In this document: positions 58,901-64,000 of the stretch, in pieces
Position numbering within the stretch: position 1 is the first letter of the stretch
How the letters are laid out: each line of letters starts with the position of its first letter
NCBI GenBank assembly: GCA_030248225.1
Contig: JASANE010003716.1
Span: 18,902-82,901 of the forward strand
Source of the DNA: Trileptium ribeirensis
Lineage: Eukaryota > Nematoda > Enoplea > Enoplida > Thoracostomopsidae
DNA length: 64,000 bases
Direction of reading: 5' to 3'
Translations under genes and position numbers: made by a program
The notes under the pieces: generated by a model
The model's input: the letters and a program-made list of their open reading frames with translations, nothing else
Told to the model about the DNA's origin: nothing
Databases searched by the model: none

Positions 58901-59242
58901 TAATATTAGGCGTTACTGTACATACGGTAGAAAGCTGTCTGATGATTCCCTTGGCAAGGATGAAATGTTCTAATAATTTCCTCATTTTTCAGGGTTGTGA
59001 TTAATTGCCCCTGGGTTACTTCCGGATTACAGTGGCATCCTAATTATAATAAATTGCATCCAGGTACGACCACATTGATAATACGTGACTATGATATATT
59101 TACTTTAACTATCTTACAAAATGCTTTTTAAACCCTTATAACCCTAATGTGTAGTCCTAAAGGCCCCTATGTACCGCTAATATGTAGTCCTAAGATACAT
59201 ATGCATACGTATCCTGTAGCCATAAACATATATACTTTTATA
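58901..59242. other. Unannotated spacer
   Basis: No gene recognised. Motifs such as CTAATGTGTAGTCCTAA and CTAATATGTAGTCCTAA at about 59,145 and 59,180 resemble the tandem array at 59.8 kb. Confidence 0.4.
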
Positions 59243-59782
59243 TTTGTAGTAAACTTAAAGCGACCCCACCAACCATCTTATTTTTTTATTTTACATAAAA
59301 ATTATTTCGGATTGCTTTTTGTCATTTGAAATACGGCGTAAAACTGTTCGCAACCACAGCGCTCGCGATTGAAATTTAACCATTTTGCGTTCTCGAAAAT
59401 GCCAGTACAATTGCACCAATTTTTGAAAGCGAAGGTTTGTCGAATTTAAATTAAACCGGTTTTGTTCGTGAACATACACCTTAACTATAGGATCGATTTG
59501 ATTGTGAAGTCACTTTTATATTAAATTGTTCGCGAACACTGAATAATCCAAATTTAGATGATTAGGCATTAGGGAACCGAATTTCTGTAAATCGAAAACG
59601 TCGAAATTCTGTTCCAATACAAGGTCAAATTTCTGGCACTTGGATTTGATTTTGCCAATTCTGGGTTACCGAAAAACAGAATGAAATTCAGCCTTTTTTG
59701 CGTATGAAGGGTTTGAGATTCGATATCGGTAATTACAAAATAGGATGGTTTTCGGGGTCACGTTAAGTTTACTCACGCATAA
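59243..59782 (+). mobile_element. MITE family 2, longest copy
   Basis: It is about 540 bp. The left end, TTTGTAGTAAACTTAAAGCG then ACCCCACCAACCATC, and the inverted right end, TTATGCGTGAGTAAACTTAA then CGTGACCCCGAAAACCATC, match over about 45 bp. The body is shared with 39,662-40,080. No coding capacity was found. Confidence 0.8.
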
Positions 59783-59789
59783 TATGTAT

Positions 59790-60110
59790 CGCTATGGGTA
59801 GTGGTAAAAAGGAATATGTCGCACTAATATGGGTACACATGTACCCGTTTTATCCAGTCGTATGGGTATATACATATTCTCAATATGTTGTAAAATGTAT
59901 ATTGTAGTGGTATGGTTACATATATACCCCAAATATGTAGTAACATGTATCCCTACATTGTAATCGTTTGGGTTCATGTGTCGCCCTAATATGGGTACGC
60001 ATGTACCCCTATTGTCCAGTCATATGGTACATATATCCTCTTAATGTGTAGTAATATGTATCCGCATAGTTCAGTGATATGGGCGCATATATATATATAT
60101 ATACACTGTG
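59790..60110. repeat. Tandem array of TATGT/TATGGGTACAT-rich ~55-60 bp units
   Basis: About five diverged units contain AATATGTAGTAA-ATGTAT, a short CC(T/C)TATTGT-like part, (C/A)AGTCATATGGGTACAT and ATACCC. The array ends in an alternating AT run at 60,084-60,102. Overlapping frames on both strands follow the repeat. Confidence 0.75.
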
Positions 60111-60679
60111 TCACAGATGCAACAGTTTTTTCACGGATTGAAAATTTTGATTGCGGCAATTCTTTATCTTTGCCACGAAAACGTGGCAATCAATATGCAA
60201 TTCCATGCCGCTTGAGACCTAATATTTGTAATGACACAGCGCGGTGTGGCCATGTTTTCAACGTTTTAGTGACAATGGCGCTCATATCCACGGAAAATTA
60301 TTTTTGTGTATTTGACAAACAGTTGAATTATTGCTGTGTTACATTTTAATTCGGTGTCAGCAGTTTGAATTGGTTTTACATTTAAACTAATATTTTGGGA
60401 TGATGTACATTTAATGGGTACCAATGCTGTAACGCAATATTTATTTATATTTCGGCTTAGAAAATGTCGTGACGTGTAATATTTCTGTATATATGCTTCG
60501 CAAATCATCCATTGCATTGTATGCTATAATTATAATAATTCTGCGGCGATGCGTTACTACATAAACTGAATAATGGCTGTATTGACAGCGAACTAATGCA
60601 TATCGTTGAATTCGAAAAACAATAAATCACATATTAAAACGGAACAAACGAAGGTTCTGTGAGCCAATGTAGTTTTGTA
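60111..60679. other. Unannotated
   Basis: No gene or repeat recognised. Frames at 60,044-60,349 begin inside the tandem array. Confidence 0.4.
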
Positions 60680-63370
60680 CAAGGGTAAAACCTAAAAACT
60701 GGCGGTATTCATCTTGTTCAGAGTACAGTGTCTTTAGAGAGGACAGAGCTTCACGCGTAGGCGGAGTTGTAATCTTTGTCTATAGGTATCTCAAGTGTGC
60801 GCCGGTGCTAAATTTCCCCGAACAATTCCGTGTTATAGAAGGTATTGCAGTGGAGGTATTTCTATCCATGATAACTGGAGTCGTATGCATATACCGCCCA
60901 CGCAACTACACTTTCGACAAAATGCTTTGTTGTACTCATTCATATCTCATGCATGTAATGTCTCATATCCCGTCGTTTCAGTGGGAGGCTTTAACCTCCC
61001 CGACATTGACTGTTGTGGAAATATAGTACCTGTAGCACCCCAATACGAATTATTTTATAATATAGTTCTTCAATCTAGTCTCACTCAGTTGTTAAATTTT
61101 CCTACACGCGGAATAAAACTGTTGATCTACTTCGTACGAACTCGCCGCAGCATGTCGCACGCGTCGAATGTTCTGGTAATTTTGAAAATTTAGATCATTC
61201 CTCTATTGATTTCATGATAGCCACCGCCGCAAATCCAATCAAATTTCGCTCAAAGACAATTTTCGACTTTAAAAACGCGAACTTTATAACACGAACTTTA
61301 AAAGTCTCAACGACTTTCTTATTTCATTTGATTGGGACTCATTATTACACTTTGTCATTAGTGTAAATGATAAATGTTTGATATTTTATAATATAATATT
61401 ATACGCATTTGATCTATATGTACCCAAACGAGTCATATAGCACCGGAAAAACAAAACTTGTCCGAATTATATAAAAAAACTTCACCGTAGTAAATTGGTG
61501 CTGTGGAAACTAGGTAAACAATCATGAGACATGTCAGAGTACAGAAGAGCTGCTAAGAATTACAGCCAAGCCGTTAGGAAACTAAAAATAAGGGAAGAAA
61601 AAGACAGCTTAAATCCTGGAAACCCAAAATGCTCTCTATTGTTATGTAAAGACGCGTAGCTCAACAGCGACTGGCATAAGTGCACTGTAATTGCCAAGTG
61701 GAGAAATTGATACGGACGATCCAACCAGATCGTAGATGCTAGCTAACGCCTTTCAAGGCATCTACTCAATCTCCGACGACACTTTTCCAACGTTTACAAA
61801 CAACGACACTCCTCAAATAACGTGGGTGCCGTTTACACCTTACGACGCTCAGTTATGTGTAACAGAGTTAAGGTCTAAACATAACCATGCACCAGATACC
61901 TTCACGCAGTTCTTTTTGGGCAAAGTAAGAGACGCAATCAGTATTCCACTCGCGCACATTTTCGAGTAGTCCTTTGTCACTGGTTGCGTACCCGATATGT
62001 GGCAATGCGCCGATGCGATTGGTAGATATAAAAAAGGAGATCTCGCGCACCCATTAAATTACTGTCCGGTGTCGTTGGTCTCAAACTGTTGCAAAATGAT
62101 GGAACGGATCATTAATAAGTGCTTGCTAAATCACGTCAACACATTAAATATTTTATCTCAAAATCAACATGGATTTATCGCTAAACGGTCCACTAGCATT
62201 CAATTAATCGAAGGTATCTGGGACGATATAGACAAAAATCTATCCGTAGACGTAGCTTATATCGATTTTGCGAAGGCGTTCGACACCGTTTTCCACACGA
62301 AACTCGTGTATGAGCTCTCTTATCTTGGAATATCTGGTAATTGTATAGCTTGGTTAAGCATAGGAACATTTATCAAATAGGAAGTTTCGGATTAAAATGA
62401 ACAACAGCTATTCCAACTGCAAATCCGTTCTATCTGGTGCTCCTCAATGCAGTGTCCTTGGACCAACACTCACGTTATATATTAATGGTTTAATTCATTA
62501 TGTTAAAATATGTTTTAACGTTAACATAAAGTTGTTTGCCGATGATATTAAATTATAGATAACGATCCCAGAAGAAAATAGCCAGATTGCTAAAACTAAT
62601 ATGTAAAATGCACTAAACCGAATTTTGGAGTGATCTGAAAAGTGGCAACTTACGATCTCGGTTTCAAAATGTCAAATTTTGCACATAGGGCGTAAAACCC
62701 ACATTTCTCATATACCCTATCAGGAAACACTATACCACACAACTAAATCTGTCGAAATCTCGGAGTATCCATTACTAAAGACCTCAAATTCAAGCATCAT
62801 TGCAGAGATATAGTGAGCAAAGAATACCGAACATCTAATATACTTTTTAGTTGTTTCTTAACTTCTGATATTGAAGTACTTCATTGTGCATATGTTACAT
62901 ATGTTTTGCCAATACTGGAACACGCGTCTCCCGTTTGGTCATTTGTGTATTCAGGGGATATCGATATCATAGAGCGCGTCTGACGCCACTACACAAGGCG
63001 TCTATATGGTCGTTGCAGCGCAGTACAATGAAAGACTAATATCTCTTGATCTACAACTACTTGAGCTAAGAAGAGTACTTTTCGACCTTATTGCAATTTT
63101 CAAATTTATCAACAATGATTACGATTCAATTTTAAAACTATCTCCTATTTAGTTAAACGCGAACCCGTGGCCACAATTGCAGAGTATATAAACCTGCGTT
63201 CAGAACCAACGTGCTGCACCATATATATCCAATGCGGGTAATAAAATATCGGAATGCCTTGCCATCAACAATAGACGGAATACTTTTAGTTACGGCTTCG
63301 AGTTCAAAAGTGTTTAAACCGCTCATGGGTAAAGTAGATTTTGCAAATAATTTAAAATATGATAGAAAAT
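60680..63370 (+). mobile_element. Decayed CR1/Jockey-like non-LTR retrotransposon (endonuclease plus reverse transcriptase)
   Basis: The fragments follow the order of ORF2 of a LINE. The apurinic-type endonuclease shows SEYSVFREDRASRVGGVVIF (from about 60,717), VVCIYRPRN (about 60,87x) and, in the next frame, GGFNLPDIDC (about 60,98x). A linker follows (61,736-61,969). The reverse transcriptase starts NYCPVSLVSNCCKMMERIIN (about 62,057), then QNQHGFIAKRSTSIQL, and motif A, YIDFAKAFDTV (about 62,258), with its Asp kept. After a frameshift at about 62,380 come GAPQCSVLGP and motif C, FADD (62,535-62,546). Past several stops the typical C-terminal LISLDLQLLELRRVLFDLI is seen at about 63,037-63,095. 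There is no ORF1, so it is 5'-truncated; stops and frameshifts make it inactive. No clear 3' tail or target duplication was seen. Confidence 0.92.
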
Positions 63371-64000
63371 TATAGTTGATAAATGGTGGTCCTGTCCCAT
63401 ATCAGGTTATTTATGTTTGTCCTAGTAAATACTGATTTATAAATATATATTACGATCTGGTCAATAAAATCAAAATGTAGGAATTTTTTCAGTACTACTA
63501 AATCAGGTTGATATAACATCTTTTAAATAACTGCAGATATATAGGCAGATGTAAGAGGCGAGGTTTTACCCCCTTTCTGGCGTTACATTATTCATTTCCT
63601 TATGTGAATTTTCTACCCTATTATAAACATGTGTGGCAATATTCTGCGAACGCTGGTAAGCATGTGTGGCAACATTCTGCGAACGCTGGTAACCACGTGG
63701 ACGACGCTTAATGAATTCTCATTCTCTAGTTGTATGAACGCGTTTCAGCAGCAGAACACTGCAGTAAATGTAAAGTTTCGTATGTACCTTAGAAACTGAA
63801 TAAATTTGTATTGTATTATTGTGTTGTCGCTGTACCTGCAATTTCTGTCCCGCGTAACACAGATATAGATTCCCTGACGTGTTTTTTGTGTGTATTGGCC
63901 ACACAGAGTTTATTTCTGTATGTCCTAAATTAGCTTGTTGGGTCATCCCTTCACCATCAATTGTACCGTATATTAGTTGAATAATCACGGCCTTGTTATT
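63371..64000. other. Unannotated, with a 33-bp duplication
   Basis: CATGTGTGGCAA(T/C)ATTCTGC then GAACGCTGGTAA occurs twice in tandem at 63,628-63,693 (period 33 bp). Nothing else was recognised to the end of the window. Confidence 0.5.

Overview
The window looks like AT-rich, repeat-dense, gene-poor DNA from an invertebrate animal. It has GT-AG introns of 3 to 10 kb, a metazoan-type seven-transmembrane gene cut into six short exons, and relics of hAT, pogo/Tigger and CR1/Jockey-like elements. There are no bacterial-style gene clusters, no CRISPR array, and no tRNA or rRNA gene that I can recognise. The species cannot be named from the sequence alone.

The one host gene I can support runs on the + strand from about 13.3 to 41.5 kb. 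Exons at 13,313-13,533, 17,341-17,661, 21,777-21,898, 32,343-32,476, 37,660-37,772 and 41,150-41,509 join in consistent reading phase. Together they give seven hydrophobic segments and a polar C-terminal tail matching the GPR180/TMEM145 (GpcrRhopsn4, intimal-thickness-receptor-like) family. The extracellular N-terminal half was not found; it lies upstream of the window or in exons I could not recognise between 1 and 13.3 kb.

Almost everything else is repeat. 0-13 kb: GC-rich candidate element (4.8-5.6 kb); a hAT relic with an exact 8-bp target duplication (5,858-7,701); a diverged tandem array (8.4-9.4 kb); a second array split by a non-autonomous hAT-type element with an exact 8-bp target duplication (10,592-11,817). 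Introns of the gene: satellite-like arrays, copies of two MITE families, a 2.8-kb structure with roughly 300-bp inverted arms (22.1-24.8 kb), a GC-shifted unidentified tract (25.2-30.2 kb), a decayed Tigger/pogo transposase (34.7-36.8 kb) and a 1.1-kb repeat. 41.5-64 kb: more MITE copies, a second, internally deleted Tigger/pogo relic (46.9-47.9 kb), a mosaic of nested insertions (49.5-58.9 kb) in which paralogous copies act as empty sites, a TATGT-rich tandem array (59.8-60.1 kb) and a decayed non-LTR retrotransposon with endonuclease and reverse transcriptase (60.7-63.4 kb).

No intact transposase or reverse transcriptase remains. I saw no clearly new functional system. The most informative features are the datable nesting relationships, the internally deleted transposases, and several repeat families, defined by their own termini, that I do not recognise.
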